A stretch of 64,000 bases of DNA from Deinococcus sp045062605 (GCF_045062605.1 NZ_JBJGDW010000002.1:68867-132866), one strand, 5' to 3'. Shown: positions 49,403 to 58,939, counted from the first letter of the stretch. The notes: generated from the letters alone by a model not told the origin. Translations and numbers: made by a program.

Positions 49403-49972
49403 CTAATCAGAGGTGGCATCCTCGCCACTGGCGGCCATGACTGCGTCCAATCTTGCCGCCGTCTCTGCCGCGCCCATCACACGGGCGGCGTCTGCGGCGC
49501 TGGCCCCGCCCGCGTCGCGCACGCTGGGATCGGCCCCCAGGTCCAGCAGCCAGTTCAGCATGTCCATGCGGCCAAACATGGCGGCCATCATCAGCGCCGT
49601 CCTGCCGCCAGGTGCGGCCACGTCCAGCCCCGCGCCGCGCTCCACCAGCAGTTCGGCGGTGGCCTGATCGCCCCGGAAGGCCGCGCCCATCAGCGGCGTC
49701 TGTCCCTGATCGTTCAGGATGTCGGGATCGCCGCCCCGGTCCAGCAGCGTGCGGACGGCCTCCGTGTGGCTGTGGTAGGCCGCCAGCATCAGCAGCGTGT
49801 CGCCGCGTGTGTTCTGGAGGTTGGGCGGCAGTCCCTTTTCCAGCCACGTTTTCAGGAAATCGGCATCCCCGTTGCGCGCCGCCTCGAAGGCGGACTGCAT
49901 GATGTCCAGCACCTCGGCGTCAGTGGCCTCGGCGGATTGCGGGTTGGTTTGTGGCTCGTGATCGGCAGACAT
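49403..49972 (-). CDS. Ankyrin-repeat protein
   Basis: A 189-residue protein with about four ankyrin repeats from residue 30 on (GDTLLMLAAYHSHTEAVRTLLDRGGDPDILND, then GQTPLMGAAFRGDQATAELLVERGAGLDVAAP and GRTALMMAAMFGRMDMLNWLLDLGADPSVRD). No signal peptide or enzymatic domain. It is a protein-binding module; its partner is unknown. ATG 49972 is preferred because an AGGAG lies just before it; an upstream in-frame ATG has none. It lies 38 bases upstream of the aspS promoter on the same strand, with no terminator evident between. Confidence 0.88.
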   Translation of the reverse strand: MSADHEPQTNPQSAEATDAEVLDIMQSAFEAARNGDADFLKTWLEKGLPPNLQNTRGDTLLMLAAYHSHTEAVRTLLDRGGDPDILNDQGQTPLMGAAFRGDQATAELLVERGAGLDVAAPGGRTALMMAAMFGRMDMLNWLLDLGADPSVRDAGGASAADAARVMGAAETAARLDAVMAASGEDATSD

Positions 49973-50142
49973 GGGGAAACTCCTTTTTGGGTGCGGTTTG
50001 GGAAAGTGTGGCTGGGAGACGGACAAACTTCTGCCGTCAGCATAAGGGCCGTTGATGTGTGGGCTGGTGCTATGGGGCGGGTGGACCCGCTTTGTTCCTC
50101 CCGCTCATATGCCCTGCCCCGCAGCCCGTACACTGCCCTGTT

Positions 50143-52716
50143 ATGTTGCGTCCCCGTATCAAGCCCACCCGTATCAAACCCGAGGTGATGAGTCCAGTGG
50201 GAGGCTTTCCCCAACTGAAGGCAGCGGTGGAAGCCGGGGCCGACGCGGTGTTCTTCGGCGTCAATCCAGCCAGTGGTGAGGGCCGGGCAGATGGCGCTGG
50301 CTTTCACGCGCGGGCCAAAGTCGGTTTTGATGCCGAGGCCCTGCCAGAGATCATGCGCGGCCTGCACGCGCGCGGGGTGCAGGGCTTCGTCACCTTCAAC
50401 GTGCTGGTCTTTGACCGCGAGTTGCGGGATGCCGAACGCCAACTGATGGCGCTGGCCGAGGCCGGGGTGGATGCCCTGATCGTGCAGGATCACGGCGTCG
50501 CCCGCCTCGCCCAGCAGATCTGCCCCGATCTGCCCATCCACGGCAGCACGCAGATGAGTATCACCTCTGCCGAGGGGGCCGAACACGCCCGCCGCTTCGG
50601 GGCCAGCCGCGTGGTGCTGGGCCGCGAGCTGAGCCTGAAAGACATTGAGCGCATCGCTAATCAGACGGATGTGGAGCTGGAGACCTTCGTCCACGGCGCA
50701 CTGTGCGTGTCTTACTCCGGCCAGTGCTTTTCCTCCGAGGCGTGGGGGGGCCGCAGCGCCAACCGGGGCCAGTGCGCCCAGGCGTGCCGCCTGCCGTATG
50801 ACCTGCTGGTGGATGGCGAATACCGTGATCTGGGGGACGCCCGTTACCTGCTGTCCCCCGGTGACCTCTACGCACTGCATCAGGTGCCGGAGCTGGTGCG
50901 GATCGGCGTGAATTGCCTGAAAATCGAGGGCCGTTACAAGGACGCCGAGTTCGTGGCGCTGACCACCGCTGCCTACCGTCAGGCCGTGGACGAGGCGTGG
51001 GCGGGCCTGCCGCTGAGCATCACGCCGCAGCAGGAGCAGGATCTGGAGCAGGTCTACTCGCGCGGGCTGGCCCCGCATTTCATGGCCGGAACCAACCACC
51101 AGACGGTGGTGCGTGGGCGTGCGCCGAGACACCGGGGCGTGCCTGTCGGCACCGTGCGCGGCGTCACCGAACGCGGTGTGCTGGCCGAACTGTCCGAACC
51201 CCTCAAGCCCGGCGATGGTCTGGTCTTCGATCCCGCCAACTGGCGCACGCCCGAGGGCCGCGAGGAAGGCGGTTTCCTGTACGGTTTGTGGCAGAACGGA
51301 CAGCAGACGGAAGACGTGCGCTCGGGCGGCGTATACGAACTGCGTTTCGGGCGCGGCGCGGTGGACGGCTCGCGCGTTCGCGTGGGCGATCCGGTCTGGC
51401 GCACGCATGACCCCAGCCTGAATGCCCGCGTCAAACCGCTGATTGAGGCGGGCGATCCGGTGTATACGCGCCCGATCAGCGCCCATTTCGTGGGCCATGT
51501 CGGGCAGCCGCCCCAACTCACCCTGACCGATGAGGCAGGTCACAGCTTCACCGCCAGTCTCCCCGAACCCCTATCGCCTGCCCGCAACCGTGCGCTGGAT
51601 GAATCCGGTTTGAGAGAGCAACTGGGCAAGCTGGGCGGCACGGGCTATCACCTGCAAGAACTGAGTGTGGATTTGCGCGGCGAGGGGTTTCTGCCCGTCA
51701 GCGCCCTGAACGGACTGCGGCGGGAAGTGGTGGAGGGCCTGACCGAACTGCGGGCGGCGGCTCCAGCGCGGCGGATCGAGGGCGTGCTGGACGATGTTCT
51801 TTCTGCCACCCCACGTCCACTGGATGAACAGAGGACTGAAAACCCACGCCTGCACATCCTCGTCCGAACCCCCGAACAACTGGACGCGGCCCTGGCTGAA
51901 GTGCCGGATTCCATCACCCTCGATTATCTGGAACTGTACGGCCTGAAACCCAGCGTGGAGCGCGTCAAAGCGGCTGGAATCGCCGTGCGGGTGGCGAGTC
52001 CGCGCATCCTCAAGCCCACCGAACAGAACTTGCAGAAGTTCCTGCTATCGCTGGACGCCGGGATTCTGGTTCGCAGCGGTGGCCTGTTGGAAGGCTTGCA
52101 GGACGCGGGCGAAACCGAGCTGACCGGCGACTTCTCCCTCAACGCCGCCAATGTGCTGACCGCCCGCGCGCTGCTGGAGCTGGGCCTCGACAGGCTGACG
52201 CCCACGCATGACCTGAACGCGCAGCAGATCATGGAACTGGCCGGATTGGTTGGCCCCGGACGACTGGAGGTCATCGCCTACGGTCACCTGCCCGTCTTTC
52301 ACACCGAGCATTGCGTGTTCTGCCGTTTCCTGAGTGACGGCACCGATTACACCAACTGCGGCCACCCCTGCGAAACCCACCGCATCGCCCTGCGCGACGA
52401 ACGCGGGCGCACGCATCCGGTGATGGCCGACGTGGGCTGCCGCAACACCGTGTTCGAGGGCCGTCCGCAGATCGCCGCCGCTCATCTGGAGGACTGGCTG
52501 GTGGCGGGCCTGCGTGACCTGCGCCTGGAATTCGTCCACGAAACGCCAGAACAGGTGCGCGAGGTCATCCGCGCCCACCGCGCTTTCCTGAACGGTGAAC
52601 TGGGGGCCGCGAAATTGGAGGCCACCCTCGCCGGCATCAGCGACGGCGGGACCACCGAGGGCAGCCTGTTCATACCGCACGACTTCGGAATGCTGGATGC
52701 GCTGCCCATCGTGTAA
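50143..52716 (+). CDS. U32-family protein (RlhA/TrhP-like RNA hydroxylation factor)
   Basis: An 857-residue U32 protein with the N-terminal U32 core (SPVGGFPQLKAAVEAGADAVFFGV), HGALCVSYSGQCFSSEAWGGRSANRGQCAQACRLPYDL, whose cysteines match the probable iron-sulfur site, NCLKIEGRYKDAEF, a DUF3656-like middle (about 280-560) and a second U32-like C-terminal part containing another cysteine cluster (EHCVFCRFL ... NCGHPCETHRIALRDERG). Although named peptidases, the family makes 5-hydroxycytidine in 23S rRNA or 5-hydroxyuridine in tRNA. ATG 50143 follows TACACT by eight bases. Confidence 0.9.
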   Translation: MLRPRIKPTRIKPEVMSPVGGFPQLKAAVEAGADAVFFGVNPASGEGRADGAGFHARAKVGFDAEALPEIMRGLHARGVQGFVTFNVLVFDRELRDAERQLMALAEAGVDALIVQDHGVARLAQQICPDLPIHGSTQMSITSAEGAEHARRFGASRVVLGRELSLKDIERIANQTDVELETFVHGALCVSYSGQCFSSEAWGGRSANRGQCAQACRLPYDLLVDGEYRDLGDARYLLSPGDLYALHQVPELVRIGVNCLKIEGRYKDAEFVALTTAAYRQAVDEAWAGLPLSITPQQEQDLEQVYSRGLAPHFMAGTNHQTVVRGRAPRHRGVPVGTVRGVTERGVLAELSEPLKPGDGLVFDPANWRTPEGREEGGFLYGLWQNGQQTEDVRSGGVYELRFGRGAVDGSRVRVGDPVWRTHDPSLNARVKPLIEAGDPVYTRPISAHFVGHVGQPPQLTLTDEAGHSFTASLPEPLSPARNRALDESGLREQLGKLGGTGYHLQELSVDLRGEGFLPVSALNGLRREVVEGLTELRAAAPARRIEGVLDDVLSATPRPLDEQRTENPRLHILVRTPEQLDAALAEVPDSITLDYLELYGLKPSVERVKAAGIAVRVASPRILKPTEQNLQKFLLSLDAGILVRSGGLLEGLQDAGETELTGDFSLNAANVLTARALLELGLDRLTPTHDLNAQQIMELAGLVGPGRLEVIAYGHLPVFHTEHCVFCRFLSDGTDYTNCGHPCETHRIALRDERGRTHPVMADVGCRNTVFEGRPQIAAAHLEDWLVAGLRDLRLEFVHETPEQVREVIRAHRAFLNGELGAAKLEATLAGISDGGTTEGSLFIPHDFGMLDALPIV

Positions 52717-52796
52717 TCTCCAGGCAGTCCCGGCATTCCGAACGGGGATGTTAGATTCCTCCCGGTCAATTGGGGCGTATTCAGCTACGCTGTCCC

Positions 52797-53351
52797 ATGC
52801 TTCCTCACGCGCATCCGGTCAAGGTGGAGCGGCACGATGTTCAGGCGAAATGTCATTACACCAATACCGGCGTGCGCGCCGTGAAAACCTACCGAGAGAC
52901 GAGCGCGGGCCTGTATGTGGCCCGCGATTTCGTTGGGCATCCGCGCATTCGCCACTGGCAGGCGCACCTGCTGCCCGCGCAGCATCTGGTGGTCTGCCGC
53001 TACGCCTTTCACGGACGGCGCGAGCATGATTATTACATTGACGTGGCCCAGATCACCCGCGAGGGCGGCGTCTGGAACGTGCGGGATCTGTACCTGGACA
53101 TCGTGCTGCACGACGGTCTGGGTGCAGAAATCGCCGACACCGATGAACTGCTGGCGGCCTGGGAGGCGGGTTTCCTGACCTCTGACGAATTGCGACAGGC
53201 CATTGAGGTGGCCCACGGCACCGTCTCGGAGCTGGCCCGCGCCGAGTACACCCTGAACCACTGGCTGACCGCGCAGGATTTGCGGCTGGAATGGCAGAGC
53301 GACGCTCAGGACGTGCAGATGGACGAGGCCAGACACCCGGCCCTGTCCTGA
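52797..53351 (+). CDS. DUF402 domain protein
   Basis: A 184-residue protein with the DUF402 core HDYYIDVAQITREGGVWNVRDLYLDIVLHDGLGAEIADTDELLAAWEAGFLTSDE, including the acidic residues that bind metal and phosphate in related phosphatases such as FomD and YgaC-type proteins. It may hydrolyse nucleoside diphosphates or similar; substrate unknown. ATG 52797 follows TACGCT by five bases. Confidence 0.85.
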   Translation: MLPHAHPVKVERHDVQAKCHYTNTGVRAVKTYRETSAGLYVARDFVGHPRIRHWQAHLLPAQHLVVCRYAFHGRREHDYYIDVAQITREGGVWNVRDLYLDIVLHDGLGAEIADTDELLAAWEAGFLTSDELRQAIEVAHGTVSELARAEYTLNHWLTAQDLRLEWQSDAQDVQMDEARHPALS

Positions 53352-53376
53352 CATCTGCCTGTCCTAAAATCTATGG

Positions 53377-54093
53377 GTGAAGATTGACGGCAGTCCCCAT
53401 CAGACCCGCCTGGAAGCCGCCCTGCCCGCCGTGTTGAAGCGCATTGCCGCCACGCCGGGCGTTTACGCGGCGCTGTGGTGCGGCTCTGCGGCGCGTGGGG
53501 AGGCCAACGCCTACAGCGATCTGGATTTTCACGCCCTTGTAAGTGGTGATCACCGCTGGCGCAGCAATTTCATGGTGGACGGTGTGCCCGTGGAGGTCTT
53601 TCACAATCCGGTCCGTAAGGTGCGCGCCATGCTCGCCGCAGAGGATGCCGCGACGATCACCATGTTCGCCCAGGGCCGGGCGGTCCTGCCCCATCCTGAT
53701 CTGGACGCGCTGATGGCCGAGGCCCGTGCCCTCTATGCGGCTGGCCCCACACCCAGACCTGTCAGTCCATCCACCCAGTTCATGCTGGTGGACGCCGTGA
53801 TGGACGCCCGCGCCAGCCGCCAAACTCCGGTTCACGCGCTGACCGTCATGGCGGCGCTCGGCCCGCTGGTGATGCGGCCCCTGTACGCCGCTGGTGGCTG
53901 GTGGGACGTGAAACGTGAACACTGGCTGGACGATCTGGAGGCCAAGGCTCCGGCGGTTGCCCAGGAACTCCGGCTCGTGCTGGGCGCAGCGACGGATGAC
54001 GCGCGGCAGGAAGCGTTCGAGGTTCTGGCACGGCGGCTGACCGGCCAACTGGAGTACACGGACGGCGGAACTGAACCCGAACCCGTTCCCTGA
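53377..54093 (+). CDS. Pol beta-type nucleotidyltransferase-fold protein
   Basis: A 238-residue protein with the nucleotidyltransferase signature WCGSAARGEANAYSDLDFHALV (GS...D.D) and a helical C-terminal half (about 115-230) like HEPN-like or aminoglycoside-type nucleotidyltransferases. A third acidic residue may be the Glu of VPVEVFHN. The target (drug, protein or RNA) is unknown. The GTG at 53377 is supported by TAAAAT ending six bases upstream, the best-matching leaderless box in this part. Confidence 0.83.
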   Translation: MKIDGSPHQTRLEAALPAVLKRIAATPGVYAALWCGSAARGEANAYSDLDFHALVSGDHRWRSNFMVDGVPVEVFHNPVRKVRAMLAAEDAATITMFAQGRAVLPHPDLDALMAEARALYAAGPTPRPVSPSTQFMLVDAVMDARASRQTPVHALTVMAALGPLVMRPLYAAGGWWDVKREHWLDDLEAKAPAVAQELRLVLGAATDDARQEAFEVLARRLTGQLEYTDGGTEPEPVP

Positions 54094-54139
54094 ATCCGAG
54101 TCAGTCCCCTGTCATTCCGCCCGGCCTAAACTTTGCCCA

Positions 54140-54916
54140 ATGATCGAGGTCAGCCACTACAGCAAACGCTACGGCGCACACGAGGCCGTGCAGGACCTCA
54201 GTTTCACCGTGCAGCCCGGCGCAGTCTTTGGCCTGCTGGGCAGCAACGGGGCAGGGAAGACCACCACCATCCGCGCGCTGGTGGGCCTGACGCGCCCGAC
54301 TTCCGGTAGCGTGCGCGTGGCCGGATTTGACGTGTGGAAGGAGCCTGTGAAAGCAAAAGCCGCCTTCGGCTACATCCCGGATCGCCCGTACCTGTACGGC
54401 AAATTGACGGCCCGCGAGCTGCTGCGCTTCGTGGGCCAGCTTTACAAGGTGGAGGGCGCAGACGCCGAGATTGACCGCTGGCTCACGCTGTTCAGACTGG
54501 AAGATTTTGGCAACGAGTTGATAGAAACCTTTTCCCACGGGATGCGGCAGAAGGTGGCGATCATCTCCGCCATGCTTCCTGATCCCGGCGTGCTGATCAT
54601 TGACGAGCCGATGGTGGGCCTGGACCCCCACGCCGCCCGTCAGGTGCGCGAACTGTTCCGCGCCCACGCTGACCGGGGCCGTACCGTGCTGCTGACTACC
54701 CACAGCCTCCCGCTGGCCGAGGCCGTCTGTGACCGCTTGGTGGTGCTGGACCGGGGCCGCGTGCTGGGCGAGGGCACGATGGATGACCTGCGCGCCCGCA
54801 CTGGCACAGCAGCCGGGGGCGTCCACGGCGACAGCCTGGAGCGCATCTTCTTCCGCCTGATCGAGGAGGAGCAGGAGGAGCAAAGGCTGCGGCGGGAAGG
54901 GGTGGCGGCAGGATGA
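54140..54916 (+). CDS. ABC transporter ATP-binding protein
   Basis: A 258-residue ATPase with Walker A GSNGAGKTT, Q-loop near FGYIPDRPYLY, a slightly unusual signature FSHGMRQKV, Walker B VLIIDEPMVGLD and H-loop TTHS. The GMRQK signature is typical of export-type ATPases of the CcmA/YxlF group. ATG 54140 follows TAAACT by seven bases. The permease gene begins 106 bases downstream, with a repeat between them. Confidence 0.93.
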   Translation: MIEVSHYSKRYGAHEAVQDLSFTVQPGAVFGLLGSNGAGKTTTIRALVGLTRPTSGSVRVAGFDVWKEPVKAKAAFGYIPDRPYLYGKLTARELLRFVGQLYKVEGADAEIDRWLTLFRLEDFGNELIETFSHGMRQKVAIISAMLPDPGVLIIDEPMVGLDPHAARQVRELFRAHADRGRTVLLTTHSLPLAEAVCDRLVVLDRGRVLGEGTMDDLRARTGTAAGGVHGDSLERIFFRLIEEEQEEQRLRREGVAAG

Positions 54917-54943
54917 ATGGCTTGCTGAGAGCCGCGAGCTTTT

Positions 54944-54988
54944 CTCCCTCCCTCCTCGTGGGGGAGGGCCGGGGAGGGGGGGCCACCC
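54944..54988 (+). repeat. GC-rich REP-like element, copy 3
   Basis: A CTCCCTCC...GGGGGAGG hairpin with G-rich tail and GGCCACCC, nearly identical to the inverse of 42369-42412. It sits between the ABC ATPase and permease genes of one operon, where its hairpin could stabilise or attenuate the message. Confidence 0.75.
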
Positions 54989-55022
54989 AGCACCGAACCC
55001 GCCCAACTCAGGTTCCCACCCC

Positions 55023-56714
55023 ATGACCACCCGCCCCGTCCCCACCACCCAGCCCCTGCGCCCACCCAGCCTCCTGAACCTCAAGCTGACTGCCCTGCGC
55101 CACACGCTCAGGCGGGGGCCGAAGTGGGGTTACGCCTTTGTTGCCCTGCTGGCCATATTGCTCGTCTGGGGTGAGGTCTACGGCACCTGGAGGGCGCTCA
55201 ATTTCCTGGGGTCATTCGGCAGCATCGGCACCAACGTCTTTGCGCGCGTGCTGGAAATCGGCCTGATCACCCTGTCCAGCGGCGTGACCTTCAGTGCCAC
55301 CACCGCCGCCATTTCCACGCTGTATCTCAGCGAGGACCTGAATTTCCTGCTCACCCAGCCGCTCAAAACCTGGCGCGTCTTTGCCCTGAAGGTTTCCGAG
55401 ACATTCCTGAACACGGCGATGGTGCCGGTGTTTCTGACCATTCCGCTGCTGCTGACGGTGGGCGTGTACTTTCGCGCGCCAGTCTGGGCCTACCCGCTGA
55501 TGGTCCTGACCGCCCTGATGACTTTCGCTGCCCCAGTGGGCCTGGGCGCATTGCTGGCCGTCCTGCTGATGCGTGTGGCCCCGGTGGGCCGCGTGCGCGA
55601 GGTTGGCACCGGCCTGGGCGTGCTGATCAGCGCCGGACTGGTCTACGCCATCCGTGCCCTGCGCCCCGAGGTCCTGATCCAGAAGATGCAGGACCCGGCG
55701 CAGTTTGAAACCCTGCTCAAGAATTTCGCCAGCCCCAGCAGCCCGTTCCTGCCCCCGGTATGGGCCTCGCAGAGCATCTGGGGCGCGGCGCAGGGAAGGC
55801 TGGACTGGGGATTGCTACCCCTCCTGATCCTGACGGTGGGCCTGCTGGCCGCCGCCACGGCCCTGGCCACCCGCGCCTATCAGGACGGCTGGGCGCGGGC
55901 GCTGGATTCCAGCACGCCCCGGCTGGACCCGACGCCGAAGCGGGCTACGCCCACCGAACGCCTGTTCGCGCGCCTCGGCCCCGGCGGCAGTCTGGCCTAC
56001 AAGGACCTGCGCGTGACCCTGCGCGATCCGACGCAGTGGAGCCAGCTTCTGGTGGTGGTGGCGCTGGCGGGCGTGTATCTGGTCAGCGTGAAAGCCGTGC
56101 CGATTCCCATTCCGCAGTTCCGGGGCATCCTGGGCTACGTGCAACTGGCCTTTCAGGGATTCATCGTCTCCGGCGTGGCCGTGCGGCTGGCCTTTCCCGC
56201 CCTCAGCACCGAGGCCAAGGCATACTGGCTGCTGCGAACCGGCCCGATCAGCGCGCAGCAGATCGTGCTGAGCAAGTTTTACGGCGTGCTGCCCGTCACA
56301 CTCACGCTGGGGCTGGTCATGGGCATCGCCAGCGCCCGCAGCATGGACCTGGGACCCACCCTGCTGCTCCTGAGCGTGCTGGTCAGCGTCAGCAACGCCT
56401 TTGTGATCACGGCGCTGGGTGTGGGGCTGGGCGCGGCGGCCCCCAAATTTGACGCCGACAACCCGGCAGAAATCGGCGTCAGTCCCGGCGGGCTGGCCTT
56501 CATGGGCCTGAGTCTGGCGTACTCGGTGCTGTGCCTGCTGCTGCTGGCACGTCCAGCGGCGGGCAGCGTGTTGCGCCCGGACCTCTTTCCCGGTCTGTCT
56601 GCGCTGGGAACGCCCGAGGGCGTGCTGGGTCTCATTGGCCTGACGCTGGCAACGGTGCTGGGAACGTGGCTCAGCTTGCGGCTGGGCTGGCGACGGCTGG
56701 ACGCGCTGGAATAG
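55023..56714 (+). CDS. ABC exporter permease (ABC_export-like)
   Basis: A 563-residue membrane protein with about twelve hydrophobic segments; the arrangement (FLGSFGSIGTNVFARVLEIGL, a central soluble loop around 280-325, LAYKDLRVTLRDPTQWSQLLVVVAL and late TLGLVMGIASARS) fits the large permeases of ABC-2-like exporters. It partners the ATPase upstream; substrate unknown. The ATG has no clear Shine-Dalgarno. Confidence 0.85.
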   Translation: MTTRPVPTTQPLRPPSLLNLKLTALRHTLRRGPKWGYAFVALLAILLVWGEVYGTWRALNFLGSFGSIGTNVFARVLEIGLITLSSGVTFSATTAAISTLYLSEDLNFLLTQPLKTWRVFALKVSETFLNTAMVPVFLTIPLLLTVGVYFRAPVWAYPLMVLTALMTFAAPVGLGALLAVLLMRVAPVGRVREVGTGLGVLISAGLVYAIRALRPEVLIQKMQDPAQFETLLKNFASPSSPFLPPVWASQSIWGAAQGRLDWGLLPLLILTVGLLAAATALATRAYQDGWARALDSSTPRLDPTPKRATPTERLFARLGPGGSLAYKDLRVTLRDPTQWSQLLVVVALAGVYLVSVKAVPIPIPQFRGILGYVQLAFQGFIVSGVAVRLAFPALSTEAKAYWLLRTGPISAQQIVLSKFYGVLPVTLTLGLVMGIASARSMDLGPTLLLLSVLVSVSNAFVITALGVGLGAAAPKFDADNPAEIGVSPGGLAFMGLSLAYSVLCLLLLARPAAGSVLRPDLFPGLSALGTPEGVLGLIGLTLATVLGTWLSLRLGWRRLDALE

Positions 56715-56761
56715 CGTTGGGCGAAGCGCACAGCGGCGGTGGGGTGCATAATCGCGGCAAG

Positions 56762-57577
56762 ATGGCCGACGATATTGAAAGACAGCAGCGCCGGGCCGAA
56801 CGCCGCGCCCAGCGCAGGAACGATCCACTGTCCATGCTGGGCGGCACACTGATTGCGCTGTTTGCGATTGGCCTGATCTTCAGCGAGGGCAACGCGGTGG
56901 TAGGGTTCACCCTGCTGGGGCTGGTGGCCCTGCTCACGGGGCTTTACTTCGTCTCGGCGCAGGCGCAGCGGGGAATGACCACGCTGCTGACCCTGCCAGG
57001 TTTCCGGCGCACCTTCCGGCTGATCATTCCCGTGTTCGCGGTGGCGGGCATCTTCACCGAGGGCAATCCGGCACTGATGATTCTGGTGCTGGTGGTGGCC
57101 GCTCTGGCGCTGGCCGCCGCCATGCTGACGGTCCGCACTGGCTCGGCTTCTGTGCCGGACGTGGAAGAGATGAAACAACCCGCCGCCGTCCCCGCCCTCC
57201 CTGTCCAGTCCAGCGGCGAGACCATCTCCGAGATAGACATTCGTGCGCTGTGCCGGGGCCTGCCGCCTGCCGTGGCCGGACAGGTCTTTGCCACCGTGGA
57301 GCATCTGGAGACGGTGGCCGCCGAGGCAGGGAAGAATGGCGACACCCGCCGCTCCTACGACGCCCGGCAGGGCCTGACGGATTATTTGCCCAATACGGTC
57401 AACGCCTGGAAAGCCCAGGCCGAGGACCAGCGCGATCTGAATGAGCTGACGCGGGCGCTGGAGCAGGTGCGCCAGATCGCGGGCGTGGACGATTCCGGCG
57501 GCGAGGCCGGGCGGCGGGCCTGGGAAACCCAGCAGCGCTTTCTGGCGTCGCGCAAGGGTGATATGGACTCCGATTAG
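56762..57577 (+). CDS. Hypothetical membrane protein whose end lies in a repeat
   Basis: A 271-residue protein with four hydrophobic segments within residues 25-125 (LGGTLIALFAIGLIF, NAVVGFTLLGLVALLTGLYFV and others) and a soluble C-terminal part with helices (ARQGLTDYLPNTVNAWKAQAEDQRDLNELTRALEQVRQIAG). I do not recognise a family; 5-Tyr/Asp-rich helical parts suggest a cytoplasmic binding domain. The last five residues and the TAG stop are encoded by repeat copy B. A CATAAT box ends nine bases before the ATG. Confidence 0.75.
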   Translation: MADDIERQQRRAERRAQRRNDPLSMLGGTLIALFAIGLIFSEGNAVVGFTLLGLVALLTGLYFVSAQAQRGMTTLLTLPGFRRTFRLIIPVFAVAGIFTEGNPALMILVLVVAALALAAAMLTVRTGSASVPDVEEMKQPAAVPALPVQSSGETISEIDIRALCRGLPPAVAGQVFATVEHLETVAAEAGKNGDTRRSYDARQGLTDYLPNTVNAWKAQAEDQRDLNELTRALEQVRQIAGVDDSGGEAGRRAWETQQRFLASRKGDMDSD

Positions 57578-57696
57578 AAGGTGTTAAAAACACCTGAAAA
57601 TCCGAGCGGAGCGAGCAGGAGAAAAACGGGTTCCGGGCGTGAAGTGCAGGAATCGGCGCTGTTCCGATTCCTGCACGAAACAAACGGAATCCGTAT
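57561..57696 (-). repeat. 136-bp dispersed palindromic element, copy B
   Basis: In minus orientation it starts ATACGGATTCCGTTTG and ends GGAGTCCATAT. The first hairpin has a perfect 13-pair stem (GTGCAGGAATCGG and its complement, loop of seven); the second is AGGTGTT / AACACCT with loop TTT. The right end encodes codons Met-Asp-Ser-Asp-stop of the gene at 56762-57577 on the other strand. Confidence 0.85.
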
Positions 57697-57828
57697 GAGA
57701 AAGAGTGAACGTGTGGGTGGCGTTGGGATTCACTTTCGGGTGACGTTCTCCTGCCCCCGCCTCCGCTATAAGGGAGAGACGTAGTTTCACTCTCCCCCTT
57801 TTTATCTGCCTGTTTGCCTGGAGGACGC

Positions 57829-58458
57829 ATGACCCGCCGACGCCCCAACTTCAAGACCCTGCTGCGCGTGACCCGAGCCTTGCGTGAACCCGATTCCAAT
57901 TCCAGCTCAACCGAAGGCAGCAGTTCTCTGCGCGACACCGCCCGCCGTGCCGCCCAGAGTGCCCTCAACGATCCGCGCGTGCAGGGCGCTGCCGGACTGG
58001 TCCGTGACCGTGCCGAGGCGGTGCGGAGCCGTGCAGGCGAGGGCGCGGACCGCCATCTGGAACGCCTGATCAGCGAATCGCGCGCCCGTCGGGGCGAGGC
58101 CACGCCCGATGAGGTGGCCGCGCTGCTGGAGACGCGCCGCCGCGAACGCGACGCCCGTATCCGGCGTGTCCAGGCCCGTCAGCAGTTGCTGGACCGCGCC
58201 GAGACCCCCGAACAGCGCCGCATCCTGACCCTGGTGGCCGGGGCGACGATCTGGGCGGGTGGCACGGCGGAAGCGGGACCGCTGCGCTACACCACCTTGC
58301 TGGACCGTCTGGCCCCCGGTGGCAGCGCTGAGGCCGAGATGGCGGTCCACCGCGCCCTGTGGACCCTGGCCGAACGGCGCGTGCTGTCCGTTTCCCCGCA
58401 TGGAGTCGTGACCGCCGTGCAACTGCTGGAGCAGATGACGCTGCCGCAACTGGACTGA
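57829..58458 (+). CDS. Arginine-rich hypothetical protein (209 aa)
   Basis: The N-terminal half (residues 1-120) is highly charged and helical (RDTARRAAQSALNDPRVQG, VRDRAEAVRSRAGEGADRHLERLISESRARRGEATPDEVAALLETRRRERDARIRR), possibly coiled coil; the C-terminal part (about 125-209) looks like a winged-helix fold (ALWTLAERRVLSVSPHGVVTAVQLLEQ). I cannot name a family. GGAGG precedes ATG 57829 and TATAAG lies about 55 bases upstream. Confidence 0.78.
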   Translation: MTRRRPNFKTLLRVTRALREPDSNSSSTEGSSSLRDTARRAAQSALNDPRVQGAAGLVRDRAEAVRSRAGEGADRHLERLISESRARRGEATPDEVAALLETRRRERDARIRRVQARQQLLDRAETPEQRRILTLVAGATIWAGGTAEAGPLRYTTLLDRLAPGGSAEAEMAVHRALWTLAERRVLSVSPHGVVTAVQLLEQMTLPQLD

Positions 58459-58474
58459 ACGGCGGGGGACGCCT

Positions 58475-58939
58475 TTACGCCAGCGTTCCGCCCGCCGCGC
58501 TCATGGCCGTGCCCATGTTCGCAAAGGTCTTTTCAATCAGTTTCTTGGCCTGCACGTCCAGCATCCGCCCGCCCACTGAGGCCACCGGGCCGCGCATGCT
58601 GGCCTCGCCAGTCCAGTCCAGCGCCGTGGTGCCGTCGCCGTTGTCCACCACGTTCGCCCCTGCCGTCAGGTCCACCACGCTGCCCAGTCCGCCGCCGCGC
58701 ACGTTGACATTCACGCGGCCTGCCGCCTCGTCGGGCAGGACCTCAATCTTGAACTTGAACTTGCCGCGCACCATGCCCACGCCCACCTGCACGGTGGCTT
58801 CCATGTGGTTGGCGTCCTGCACCGTCACTTCCTGCACGTCGGGCAGGCAGCGGGCCACCCGTTCGGGGTCCTGCACGAAGGCCCACACGACGGCGGGGGC
58901 GGCCTTGACCTGTTCCTGTCCTGAGTAATTGAGTTTCAT
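58475..58939 (-). CDS. CoxG-family SRPBCC protein
   Basis: A 154-residue SRPBCC-fold protein with the CoxG pattern YSGQEQVKAAPAVVWAFVQDPERVARCLPDVQEV, VGVGMVRGKFKFKIEV and a late DWTGEASMRGPVASVGGRMLD. CoxG anchors or matures carbon monoxide dehydrogenase and related molybdenum hydroxylases at the membrane. Divergent MocA-like and distant moeA genes support a molybdo-enzyme context, but no such enzyme lies in this window. AGGAG precedes the ATG; the upstream stretch has short GGTTGA repeats. Confidence 0.88.
   Translation of the reverse strand: MKLNYSGQEQVKAAPAVVWAFVQDPERVARCLPDVQEVTVQDANHMEATVQVGVGMVRGKFKFKIEVLPDEAAGRVNVNVRGGGLGSVVDLTAGANVVDNGDGTTALDWTGEASMRGPVASVGGRMLDVQAKKLIEKTFANMGTAMSAAGGTLA

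Noticed and set aside
49852..51543. A 563-codon open frame on the minus strand over the U32 gene
   Set aside because: Antisense shadow; no domain, and the plus strand protein is clearly the U32 family member.
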